This document shows, in pieces, positions 23,725-30,487 of a DNA stretch of 33,592 nt; the first letter of the stretch is position 1, and each line of letters begins with the position of its first letter. The notes below the pieces were generated by a model. The model was not told the origin of the DNA and did not search any database. It saw only the letters and a list, made by a program, of their open reading frames with translations. The translations under genes were made by a program, and so were the position numbers. The DNA comes from Alicyclobacillaceae bacterium I2511 (GTDB lineage Bacteria > Bacillota > Bacilli > Alicyclobacillales > Alicyclobacillaceae), in contig QXHL01000028.1 in NCBI GenBank assembly GCA_003584005.1, positions 1 through 33,592 on the forward strand. The letters are read 5' to 3'.

Positions 23725-24897
23725 ATGACAATGGACATGACCATACCGGTAGCCCAGGCACCAGGAACGGTAGATTTTCACCAAAACCCCTTTATTGTCA
23801 TCTGGGAAATAACCCGAGCTTGTCAGTTACACTGCTTACACTGTCGGGCAGAAGCCCAGCGCCATCGGGATCCTAGCGAGTTGAGCAAACAAGAGGGGCT
23901 GCATCTGATTGAACAAATTGCAGCCATGGATCACCCGCTGCTGGTATTCACGGGGGGAGATCCGTTGGAGCGTGAAGACCTGTTTGATTTTATTCGTTAC
24001 GGTCGGCAGCAAGGCTTGCATGTGGCCATCACGCCCAGTGCCACACCGCGAGTTAGCCGCGAAGCGATTGCGCGGGCTAAAGAGGCTGGATTATCCCGCT
24101 GGGCTTTTAGTCTGGATGGCTCTACGGCGGAAATTCACGACCGCTTTCGGGGCACTCGCGGCTCTTATGACCTCACATTAAATGCACTCCATATTCTCCA
24201 AGAATTACAGATTCCAATTCAGCTTAATACGTCCCTGTCACGTTACAATAAAGACGACCTGGGCAAAATAGCCGACTTAGCTGAAACCTATGCAGCAATG
24301 ACCTGGAGCGTATTTTCTCTTGTGCCCACGGGTCGGGCACGGCAAGGGGACATGCTGAGTGCAGGGGAACATGAACAGGTTATGGAGTGGCTCTATCGTC
24401 AGTCCTTGGTGCGTCCATTTGTGATTAAAACCACTGAAGCCCCCGAATACCGGCGGGTACAGTTGCAGCATGTCCGGGAACGAGACCAGGGGCCACAAGC
24501 CCAGAATTCTGCGGGGGTTGCCCATGCGTTTAGGACTGCTAGAGTTTTCTCATCAGACCCGCTACGCGCCCGTCAAGGTGTCGGGGATGGCAATGGGTTT
24601 GTTTTTGTTTCCCACACGGGTGAGGTTCACCCCAGTGGGTTCTTACCAGTTTCAGCGGGCAATGTGCGTCACACACCCCTGGCTGAAATCTATCGAAACT
24701 CCCCGGTATTTCAGCAGTTGCGCAATCCGAATTTGTTGAAGGGGAAGTGTGGGAAGTGCGAGTTTCGACAAACCTGCGGGGGTTCGCGAGCCCGTGCTTA
24801 CGGTGTGACTGGTGACTATTTAGAGAGTGACCCCAGTTGCCCCTATGAACCGGGTACAGCGCTGTTCACCTCTTCTCACACCACCGATGGCAAGTAG
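23725..24897 (+). CDS. Radical SAM/SPASM enzyme, haem-modification-like
   Basis: A 390-residue radical SAM protein. The [4Fe-4S]/SAM motif is C33, C37, C40 in ITRACQLHCLHCRAEAQ, followed by VFTGGDPLERED and a TIM-barrel core. The C-terminal SPASM-type cluster region is CGKCEFRQTCGGSRARAYGV plus DPSCPYEPG. The overall pattern (WEITRACxLxCxHCRAEA, SRARA) resembles the NirJ/AhbC/AhbD haem d1 and alternative haem branch, and related enzymes of unknown substrate. A role in tetrapyrrole or peptide modification for the adjacent membrane protein is possible but inferred. GCGGAGGAAA precedes ATG 23725. Confidence 0.85.
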   Translation: MTMDMTIPVAQAPGTVDFHQNPFIVIWEITRACQLHCLHCRAEAQRHRDPSELSKQEGLHLIEQIAAMDHPLLVFTGGDPLEREDLFDFIRYGRQQGLHVAITPSATPRVSREAIARAKEAGLSRWAFSLDGSTAEIHDRFRGTRGSYDLTLNALHILQELQIPIQLNTSLSRYNKDDLGKIADLAETYAAMTWSVFSLVPTGRARQGDMLSAGEHEQVMEWLYRQSLVRPFVIKTTEAPEYRRVQLQHVRERDQGPQAQNSAGVAHAFRTARVFSSDPLRARQGVGDGNGFVFVSHTGEVHPSGFLPVSAGNVRHTPLAEIYRNSPVFQQLRNPNLLKGKCGKCEFRQTCGGSRARAYGVTGDYLESDPSCPYEPGTALFTSSHTTDGK

Positions 24898-24992
24898 TGT
24901 GATGGGATGGTGCGTCTATGTTCAGGCATCACATTCATAATAATTTTCTTGACAATCCTCTAAAAGCTTGTTTAGACTGAAAACATCTTGTT

Positions 24993-25008
24993 ATACGGAT
25001 GTGGGTAT
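24993..25008. promoter_or_regulatory. Putative CstR operator in front of ccdA
   Basis: ATACG-GATGTG-GGTAT, a 16-bp inverted repeat of the form ATAC(C/G)-N6-GGTAT shared with four other sites in 24.9-29.7 kb. It overlaps a possible -10 TTATAC (24991-24996) that is 17 bases from TTGTTT. A second -35, TTGACA, lies at 24949-24954. CsoR/CstR repressors bind such inverted repeats across promoters. Confidence 0.6.
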
Positions 25009-25103
25009 GCCTGGTAAAGTAGCTGTAAAGACTGTGCCGGGACTGTGGCCTGTCTGCCGTTGAAATGTATTTATGAAATTTTTGGAATGAAGGGTGTGTA
25101 CTG

Positions 25104-25814
25104 ATGACCGCACAACCTACCTTATGGTTGGCTTTCGTGGCGGGTCTGTTATCTTTTGCTTCCCCCTGTGTGCTTCCCCTGTTTCCATCTTATATTTCTT
25201 ACATTTCCGGGGTGGCCTATGCGGGGGGTGGGTCCCATACATTGCAAGACCGTATGCAGGCCCTTTCGCATACTTTTTTTTTCGTCATGGGATTTGCTGT
25301 TGTATTTTTTGCCTTGGGACTGTCTGCCAGTCTGATTGGCAGGCTATTCACTGATTATCGAAATGTCATTCGCATGGCTGGAGGTATCGTCGTGATTGCC
25401 ATGGGGGTTGTCCTTTCAGGTCTGTATGAACCCAAATGGTTGATGATGGAGCGCAAGTGGGAATACCGCAGGGGGAGGGTCAGTTACCTGGCTTCTTTAT
25501 TCGTGGGTGTCAGCTTCGCAGCGGGCTGGACTCCGTGCATTGGCCCTATTCTGTCCGCTATTTTGTTATTGGTGGCCGCCCAGTCGGCCCAGGGTATTCC
25601 CTTGATTCTAGCCTACATTGTTGGCTTTGCACTGCCCTTTTTTGTGCTTGCAGGGACACTTACATCGGTTCGGGGATTGGCCCGCTATGGGTCTGTAATT
25701 TCCAAGGTGGGGGGATACCTGATGATTGTCATGGGAATTCTTCTGGTGACCAATTGGATAGCGCGGATTACCACCTGGCTTATCCAGCTTTATGGGGGAG
25801 TGACAATTTTTTAG
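25104..25814 (+). CDS. ccdA: CcdA-type thiol-disulfide membrane electron carrier
   Basis: A 236-residue, six-helix inner-membrane protein that passes electrons from cytosolic thioredoxin to extracytoplasmic thioredoxin-like proteins, as in cytochrome c maturation. The two redox cysteines are in FASPCVLPLFPSYISY (helix 1) and AGWTPCIGPILSAILLLVAA (helix 4), with the helix-flanking prolines conserved. The start is ATG 25104, after GAAGGGTGTG. The ResA-like thioredoxin and a membrane protein follow on the same strand, so these three form a probable operon under the CstR-like site. Confidence 0.93.
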   Translation: MTAQPTLWLAFVAGLLSFASPCVLPLFPSYISYISGVAYAGGGSHTLQDRMQALSHTFFFVMGFAVVFFALGLSASLIGRLFTDYRNVIRMAGGIVVIAMGVVLSGLYEPKWLMMERKWEYRRGRVSYLASLFVGVSFAAGWTPCIGPILSAILLLVAAQSAQGIPLILAYIVGFALPFFVLAGTLTSVRGLARYGSVISKVGGYLMIVMGILLVTNWIARITTWLIQLYGGVTIF

Positions 25815-25957
25815 TAAAATTTACACTTATAGTGTGTGTCCGGAAAGAAGTCTGGTCAGACCCCTTTTTGGACATCCTCTTATAACTTGCGTCAGAACAT
25901 CGTTGGGCGCGGCGATACCCACCCTTCGGGATTGGAAACAGATTGGGAGATGTAGTG

Positions 25958-26503
25958 ATGAAAGGGAAATTGACCAAGTGGGTTGTAATTTTAATTGGCA
26001 TGGGGGTCGCCATTGCGGCCGTGGCATGGAGTACGCAACAGTCTGGTCAAGGAAGTCAATCCAGGGTACCTATGGGGGTGACCACAGGGTACCATTTACC
26101 TTCATTCACCCTGACCAATTTGGCTACACAGCAGGCGGTGACTGTTTCCGGCCAATCCGGAAAACCGATGCTCATTAACTTTTGGGCTTCTTGGTGTCCG
26201 CCTTGTCAGGAGGAAACACCAGATTTAGTTGCGGCCTATAAACAGTATGGTAAAAAGGTAGAATTCATTGGAGTAGATCTGACGGTGCAAGATTCTTTGT
26301 CAAATGTGAAAAACTTTGTTCAACAGTATGGTGTCCCTTACACGGTTTTGTTAGATCAGAACGGCAGTACGGCACAACAGTTTCAAGTGGTGGGGATTCC
26401 AACCTCACTGTTTGTGGACTCAGCTGGACAAATTATTGACCGCTACACGGGGGCCGTGCCCCCACAGGTGCTACACATGGATTTACAGAAGATTAGCGGC
26501 TGA
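25958..26503 (+). CDS. ResA/TlpA-like membrane-anchored thioredoxin
   Basis: A 181-residue extracytoplasmic thiol-disulfide oxidoreductase. The N-terminus is a signal-anchor (WVVILIGMGVAIAAVAW). The AhpC/TSA-thioredoxin domain carries the active site C80-P-P-C83 in MLINFWASWCPPCQEETPDL and the cis-Pro loop VVGIPTSLFVD. It would receive electrons from the CcdA encoded just upstream and reduce apocytochrome or other exported thiols. ATG 25958 was chosen, with GGGAGA before it; the frame is open five more codons upstream to a TTG. Confidence 0.9.
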   Translation: MKGKLTKWVVILIGMGVAIAAVAWSTQQSGQGSQSRVPMGVTTGYHLPSFTLTNLATQQAVTVSGQSGKPMLINFWASWCPPCQEETPDLVAAYKQYGKKVEFIGVDLTVQDSLSNVKNFVQQYGVPYTVLLDQNGSTAQQFQVVGIPTSLFVDSAGQIIDRYTGAVPPQVLHMDLQKISG

Positions 26504-26505
26504 AT

Positions 26506-27150
26506 ATGAGCATTCTTGAACTTCTGCAGCGCATTCCTGAAGGGTATTGGGCCGTGCTGGGGGGATTTTTTTTGGCGTGGGTGAGCACCCTTCTATTCAA
26601 TAGGACTAGGCGTGGAGAGGTTACGGATAGGCTGTGGGGCGGGCTTGTTCTGCTGCTTTTATCAATGCGCTATGCAGGGTTGATTTTACATCCAAATTGG
26701 CTGTTTCAGCTTAACGTGGCCATGTTGCCAGGGGTTCCAGTGCCCAATGGATGGGTGGCCGCCGTAATTTTGTGCGCGCTTTATTTTGCTTTCTCTGTTC
26801 TGAAACTGCGCCGGGTTGACGGGTTTGGGAGTGATTTGACAAGCACTGTGGTAGCAGGGATGGCTGGTTTCTACGGGGTTCGCGCCCTGTGGGACCCAGC
26901 CCAACTTGCGTTTGTGGAGGGGTTGTCCGCAGTAGCGATGGCCTTTGTGTTTGTTCTTATTCGTTTAAAATTGCCCCTGCTTGCACCCTTTCATCGAGTC
27001 TTTGGTGTTGTTGGATTGCTGATTTTTGTATTTGCAAGCATTGCACCGACTACACTGCATTTTGGCCTTTCCTATGTGCAGTGGTTGGCCTTAGTGGTGC
27101 TGTTGACTTCAGTGGCAGGGGAGGCTTGGTGGGATTTGCATCAAAACTAA
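26506..27150 (+). CDS. Unknown six-helix membrane protein
   Basis: A 214-residue hydrophobic protein I cannot assign. It has about six to seven membrane helices (AVLGGFFLAWVSTLLF, AAVILCALYFAFSVL, VFGVVGLLIFVFASIA, YVQWLALVVLLTSVAG) and short basic loops. There is no obvious catalytic motif, and a distant resemblance to lipid-modifying membrane proteins is only an impression. ATG 26506 follows the ResA-like stop by 2 bases, so translation is coupled and the product probably works with CcdA and the thioredoxin. The 277-bp gap after it holds a T-rich stretch and the next promoter. Confidence 0.7.
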   Translation: MSILELLQRIPEGYWAVLGGFFLAWVSTLLFNRTRRGEVTDRLWGGLVLLLLSMRYAGLILHPNWLFQLNVAMLPGVPVPNGWVAAVILCALYFAFSVLKLRRVDGFGSDLTSTVVAGMAGFYGVRALWDPAQLAFVEGLSAVAMAFVFVLIRLKLPLLAPFHRVFGVVGLLIFVFASIAPTTLHFGLSYVQWLALVVLLTSVAGEAWWDLHQN

Positions 27151-27336
27151 CGCTTTTTTCTTGCCGTTTTTGCCGTTCTGGTCACAGGAGATGTGTACTT
27201 CAATAACAGCAAACTGATGCTGACTCCCTTGTCAGGGAAATAACATGGACTGCACAGGTGCATTGTTGCATTTATGCCACAAAGTTCAATGAGCGAAATG
27301 GGCAGTTGGGAGTACCCTAGAACTAGAAATTTCTGA

Positions 27337-27365
27337 TTGACAATGTATGATACCTATAGAGGTAT
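27337..27365 (+). promoter_or_regulatory. Promoter with CstR-like operator for the HesB-like selenoprotein/tauE operon
   Basis: TTGACA (27337-27342) is followed 17 bases later by AGGTAT (27360-27365) as a likely -10. The perfect inverted repeat ATACC-TATAGA-GGTAT (27350-27365) fills the spacer and covers the -10, so a bound repressor would block RNA polymerase. Confidence 0.7.
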
Positions 27366-27426
27366 TTTAATTCATTTGGAATGACCAGGTGCAAACAGAG
27401 ATCTTCGTAGACAGAATGGAGGGCAC

Positions 27427-27720
27427 ATGTTGGTTGTGGTCACTGATGCAGCACAGGCTTATCTTGAAAATGCCCTCGTTGAGGAACCTTCGGGCACAAA
27501 GTTGCGGGTTTACTTTGCGGCCGGGTGAGGCGGTCCTGAATTTCATCTGGCTCTGGAGGAGTCAGTGGGAGAGGAAGACAGTTCTATTAAAGTTGGAAAT
27601 TTGGAATTTGTATACTATCGACGTTTTGGAAATTTACTTGAAGGGTTAAAAATTGACTATGTGAAAACCTGGTTTGGGAAACGTTTAGTCATCCAATCCC
27701 CCCTGGCTGGACAGTGCTAG
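27427..27720 (+). CDS. HesB/IscA-like selenoprotein (in-frame TGA = selenocysteine)
   Basis: A 97-residue HesB/IscA-fold protein read through TGA at 27526-27528 as Sec34. The frame gives VTDAAQAYLENALVEEPSGT, then KLRVYFAAG-U-GGPEFHLALEE and on to KRLVIQSPLAGQC. HesB/IscA proteins have a cluster-binding Cys in this loop (GGCSG-like), and Sec-containing HesB-like proteins with GUGGP are known. Without read-through neither half is a plausible gene. A 7-bp hairpin starts 19 bases after the TGA. GGAGGG at 27418-27423 is only 3 bases from ATG 27427, so TTG 27430 is an alternative start. The CstR-like operator upstream and tauE 58 bp downstream place it in a sulfur-response operon. Confidence 0.88.
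27547..27565 (+). promoter_or_regulatory. Candidate bacterial SECIS hairpin of the HesB-like gene
   Basis: CTGGCTC (27547-27553) pairs with GAGTCAG (27559-27565), seven pairs with one G-U, and a 5-base loop TGGAG. It lies 19-37 bases after the TGA, within the distance expected for a bacterial SelB-binding element, and its loop contains the typical G residues. Confidence 0.6.
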
Positions 27721-27778
27721 CCGCAGAGATAGGACTTCATGGTGGTTTCTGGACAACAGACAGGACGGAGGAGTCATT

Positions 27779-28720
27779 GTGACAGAGTTGCAGGTCATTT
27801 TGTCGATTATATCGGGCGGCATTGTTGGCTTTACCTTAGGGCTACTGGGCGGTGGGGGTTCGATTCTTGCGGTTCCGCTGTTGCTGTACGTAGTGGGAAT
27901 TCACGATGCGCACGTTGTTATTGGGAGTACTGCGCTGGCAGTGGCGCTCAATGCCTTTTTCAATCTATTTGCACACTGGCATGCGGGTCACGTCGATTGG
28001 AAAGCGGCGGTGGCGTTCGCCTTTCCTGGAGTAGCGGGGGCATGGGTTGGTGCCGATTTGGGGAAATCGGTGAATGACAAGGAACTGCTGTTTTTATTTG
28101 CGATTGTCATGATGCTGATTGCTGTACGAATGATTCTCCCAGCCAAGGGATTGAGTACACCGCATCAACACAAGCCACATACGGTTACACAGGGTGTCGA
28201 GGAAGGGTGGCTGGAGGCCGCAGCGGTGCAAGAAGTTGCCAATGGCACCACCGGGGTGTCCGTGCAATCTCTGCGGCCTAATTTTGTCCGGGAAATCAAG
28301 AAAAGTGAAATCCCAAAATCCGCAGAGGGTGCAAAGATATCGCTGTGGAGGGTGATTCCCACTGGTTTTGCTGTTGGTGGGCTTTCTGGCTTTTTCGGGA
28401 TTGGTGGCGGATTTTTGATTGTGCCGGGACTGATGTTTGCTGCCCGGATGTCCATGATTATGGCGGTGGGGACCTCCTTATTTTCCGTGGGCATGTTTGG
28501 TTTGACTACGGCGGCCAGCTATGCTCTATCCGGACTTGTGAATTGGTGGATTGTGTTAGAATTCGTGGGGGGTGGGGCCGTGGGTGGATTGTTTGGGACG
28601 TGGGCCGCGACTCGTTTGGCTGGCAAGAAGAGAGCGTTAAACACTATTTTTTCTGTCATGGTAATGGGAGTGTCCCTTTACATGCTGTACATTAATGCCC
28701 AGGCGATGCATTGGTTGTGA
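27779..28720 (+). CDS. TauE/SafE-family sulfite/organosulfur exporter
   Basis: A 313-residue inner-membrane protein of the TauE/SafE (DUF81) family. It has two homologous halves: GGIVGFTLGLLGGGGSILAV and GGLSGFFGIGGGFLIVPGLM are the duplicated signature. The halves are separated by a hydrophilic loop of about 55 residues (KGLSTPHQHKPHTVTQG onward). TauE proteins export sulfite, thiosulfate or sulfoacetate and are regular members of CstR-controlled operons, as in Staphylococcus. GGAGGAG precedes GTG 27779. A bidirectional terminator lies 110 bp after the stop. Confidence 0.9.
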   Translation: MTELQVILSIISGGIVGFTLGLLGGGGSILAVPLLLYVVGIHDAHVVIGSTALAVALNAFFNLFAHWHAGHVDWKAAVAFAFPGVAGAWVGADLGKSVNDKELLFLFAIVMMLIAVRMILPAKGLSTPHQHKPHTVTQGVEEGWLEAAAVQEVANGTTGVSVQSLRPNFVREIKKSEIPKSAEGAKISLWRVIPTGFAVGGLSGFFGIGGGFLIVPGLMFAARMSMIMAVGTSLFSVGMFGLTTAASYALSGLVNWWIVLEFVGGGAVGGLFGTWAATRLAGKKRALNTIFSVMVMGVSLYMLYINAQAMHWL

Positions 28721-28754
28721 GGGAAGGAGATTCCTCCAGTATGCAAGGAGTACA

Positions 28755-28790
28755 CATGTAGGGCATGTAAGACGTGTAGGACATGTAAGG
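28755..28790 (+). repeat. Four degenerate 9-bp tandem units (CATGTARGR)
   Basis: CATGTAGGG, CATGTAAGA, CGTGTAGGA and CATGTAAGG follow one another between the tauE stop and the terminator. The period is again 9 bp, as in the arrays at 3234 and 31850, but the sequence differs. No function is evident. Confidence 0.8.
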
Positions 28791-28832
28791 CGCGAGGTAA
28801 AACATGGTAGATCTGTAATGCCTTTTAAGTCT

Positions 28833-28864
28833 AAAAAAACCCCTTCACGGGGCTTTATTTTATT
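28833..28864. terminator. Bidirectional intrinsic terminator between tauE and cstR
   Basis: CCCC (28840-28843) and GGGG (28849-28852) form a stem with loop TTCAC, flanked by AAAAAAA on the left and TTTATTTTATT on the right. On the minus strand the A-run becomes a T-run after the stem. It therefore serves both convergent genes. Confidence 0.88.
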
Positions 28865-28958
28865 GCGCAAGCCATTATCCTATGGGTAGGTGGGCATAAT
28901 TAAATAGAAGTCGACTTTACTCGACCCTGTGACCTGAATGCTACGCGGAATTAGTCCT

Positions 28959-29222
28959 TTAACGACTACGAATAAGTAGCTGAATCGCTTCTTGAATTGC
29001 AATGTGAGAATGAGAACTTCCGGACTCTACTTCAGCACGAATGCAAGTCTCCAAGTTTTCTGCCACAATGGTAGCAATGGCTTTGTCGACCGCACTTCGA
29101 ACGGCGGTTAACTGTGTAATCACATCTCCGCATTCTTTCGTTTGTTCCATCATAGCGAGAACGCCGCGAACTTGGCCCTCGACGCGACGCAGACGATTTT
29201 TTGCGGCGTCTGAGTAATCCAT
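28959..29222 (-). CDS. cstR: CstR-type persulfide-sensing repressor (CsoR family)
   Basis: An 87-residue all-helical repressor of the CsoR/RcnR/FrmR family: NRLRRVEGQVRGVLAMMEQT is the DNA-contacting N-terminus. It has C31 (TKECGDVITQL) and C60 (ENLETCIRAE), the same numbering as the two reactive Cys of CstR. The Cu(I)-binding His of CsoR, four residues before the second Cys, is replaced by N56. This fits a persulfide sensor rather than a copper sensor. AGGTGAG precedes ATG 29222 on the minus strand. Its own promoter carries the inverted repeat at 29258-29273, implying autoregulation. Neighbouring tauE and rhodanese genes match the known cst gene context. Confidence 0.87.
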   Translation of the reverse strand: MDYSDAAKNRLRRVEGQVRGVLAMMEQTKECGDVITQLTAVRSAVDKAIATIVAENLETCIRAEVESGSSHSHIAIQEAIQLLIRSR

Positions 29223-29257
29223 TGTTTCTCACCTGCCTTTACGAATAATCGCCGATG

Positions 29258-29273
29258 ATACCTTACATGGTAT
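29258..29273. promoter_or_regulatory. CstR-like operator in the cstR promoter
   Basis: A perfect inverted repeat ATACC-TTACAT-GGTAT. Read on the minus strand, TATAAT overlaps its first bases and TTGACA lies 19 bases further upstream, so it covers the cstR promoter. It has the same form as the site in front of the HesB-like gene. Confidence 0.75.
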
Positions 29274-29410
29274 TATAACCTGAGGGATTGTAAAGATGTC
29301 AATGTGTCGAAAGAACCATGTTTGCAAATTAACATGTGAAAACAGACTATATTCAGACTAAAAATAGACTAGAAATGTAATCAAATGAACTATGCGGAAT
29401 GGACGTATCC

Positions 29411-29429
29411 ATACGGGTAAGGGTATAAT
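29411..29429 (+). promoter_or_regulatory. CstR-like operator overlapping a TATAAT, no gene assigned
   Basis: ATACG-GGTAAG-GGTAT (29411-29426) fits the shared operator pattern and is immediately overlapped by a perfect TATAAT (29424-29429) on the plus strand. The -35 position reads GGACGT, so the promoter would be weak or activator-dependent. Within the 460-bp cstR-rhodanese gap no convincing gene follows it; it may give a leader or a small RNA, or be an auxiliary repressor site. Confidence 0.5.
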
Positions 29430-29618
29430 GGACAGAAAGTGTTCTAACGGGAAGACTTGGTTGTCTAGTTTGACAAGGGGTTTTCCACTGACGGGGCTGA
29501 CTGCATTTGGAAGAAAGGCGAAAATGCATGAATTTACGATATAGACTATAAAAACGTTTGTGGGCAAGTTTGATGCCGAGAACTCACCAAATCAACGATT
29601 TATGGTCAAATATGCTCC

Positions 29619-29646
29619 TTGACAAATACGGTCTGGGGTATATAGA
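29619..29646 (+). promoter_or_regulatory. Promoter with CstR-like operator for the rhodanese-PDO operon
   Basis: TTGACA (29619-29624) and TATAGA (29641-29646) are spaced by 16 bases. The inverted repeat ATACG-GTCTGG-GGTAT (29626-29641) fills the spacer exactly. It lies 40 bases upstream of the first rhodanese start. Confidence 0.72.
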
Positions 29647-29685
29647 ATTTGTATTGTAACACTTAAATCGGGAAGGTGACGTTGA

Positions 29686-30072
29686 ATGCAGTCGTGGATT
29701 TGGGTTGTGGGTCTGCTGGCAGCCGTGGTGGCGTACTACGTTTGGCAAAAAAGGTCTAATGCGGGAATTCAACACATTGATGCGGCGTCCTTACATGAGA
29801 AGATTAAAAAAACGTCTAACCAAATGGTTATCGTGGACGTCCGTGAACCTGTTGAGTTTGCCGGGGGGCACATTCACAAAGCCAAGAATATTCCCTTGGG
29901 TCAGTTGCCAAAGCACATTCATGAGTTGCCGACTGGCAAAGAACTGGTGTTTGTTTGCCGAAGTGGGAGCCGCAGTTTGCGGGCCTCACGGCTTGCCATG
30001 AAACACGGACACACAGCGGTTTATAACATGGCTGGTGGAATGTCACGTTGGGCTGGCCCAGTGAAACGCTGA
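29686..30072 (+). CDS. Membrane-anchored single-domain rhodanese
   Basis: A 128-residue sulfurtransferase with an N-terminal membrane helix (SWIWVVGLLAAVVAYYVWQK), so the catalytic domain probably faces the cytosol. The rhodanese core shows VDVREPVEFAGGHIHKAKNI and active-site C91 in VFVCRSGSRSLRASRLA, then YNMAGGMSRWAG. It would carry a persulfide on C91, matching control by a persulfide sensor. GGGAAGGTGA precedes ATG 29686. A soluble rhodanese follows 54 bp downstream. Confidence 0.92.
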   Translation: MQSWIWVVGLLAAVVAYYVWQKRSNAGIQHIDAASLHEKIKKTSNQMVIVDVREPVEFAGGHIHKAKNIPLGQLPKHIHELPTGKELVFVCRSGSRSLRASRLAMKHGHTAVYNMAGGMSRWAGPVKR

Positions 30073-30126
30073 ATTCAGCTGTACGTTGTGGCTGTATGGA
30101 ATATCTAGGAGGAGGAAGAGAGAACA

Positions 30127-30435
30127 ATGTCTGTTAAACAGTGGTTGCCTGTAGACTTAAAAGAGCACATTAAATCTGGCAAACCCCTTCAAATTGTGGA
30201 TGTGCGTGAACCCATGGAATTTCGCGGGGGTCATATTCCGGGGGCACAGTTGATTCCCTTGGGACATATTCAGGTGCGCCATCAAGAGATTGATCCAAAC
30301 GTGGATACCGTGGTGGTTTGCCGTAGTGGTGCCCGCAGTTCAATGGCCGCTCGATTTTTGGCTCAGATGGGGCATGGGAAAATTAGAAACCTGATGGGTG
30401 GCATGAATCATTGGGATGGGGAAGTGCATTTTTAA
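30127..30435 (+). CDS. Cytosolic single-domain rhodanese
   Basis: A 102-residue sulfurtransferase: VDVREPMEFRGGHIPGAQLI, active-site C65 in VVCRSGARSSMAARFL and NLMGGMNHWDGE at the end. The active-site Cys is encoded by TGC, so it is not a Sec position. AGGAGGAGG lies in front of ATG 30127. It is about half identical by eye to the membrane-anchored rhodanese upstream, suggesting duplication with one copy soluble. A Sec-containing PDO follows 52 bp downstream, likely on the same transcript. Confidence 0.93.
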   Translation: MSVKQWLPVDLKEHIKSGKPLQIVDVREPMEFRGGHIPGAQLIPLGHIQVRHQEIDPNVDTVVVCRSGARSSMAARFLAQMGHGKIRNLMGGMNHWDGEVHF

Positions 30436-30487
30436 TCCGCATGGTCCCCTAAAATAGGGTAATATAAAGTGTGAGGGGGGACACACG

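Noticed and set aside
24898-24945. Terminator after the radical SAM gene
   Set aside because: TGTGATG/CATCACA pair, but the 22-base loop and interrupted T-rich tail make it weak. Kept only as a possibility.
27175-27300. Small selenoprotein frame after the six-helix membrane protein (several in-frame TGAs)
   Set aside because: Multiple TGAs, no recognisable domain and no hairpin at the right distance.
27389-27649. 86-residue coding sequence overlapping the HesB-like gene
   Set aside because: It is the neighbouring frame of the HesB-like selenoprotein, with no family features.
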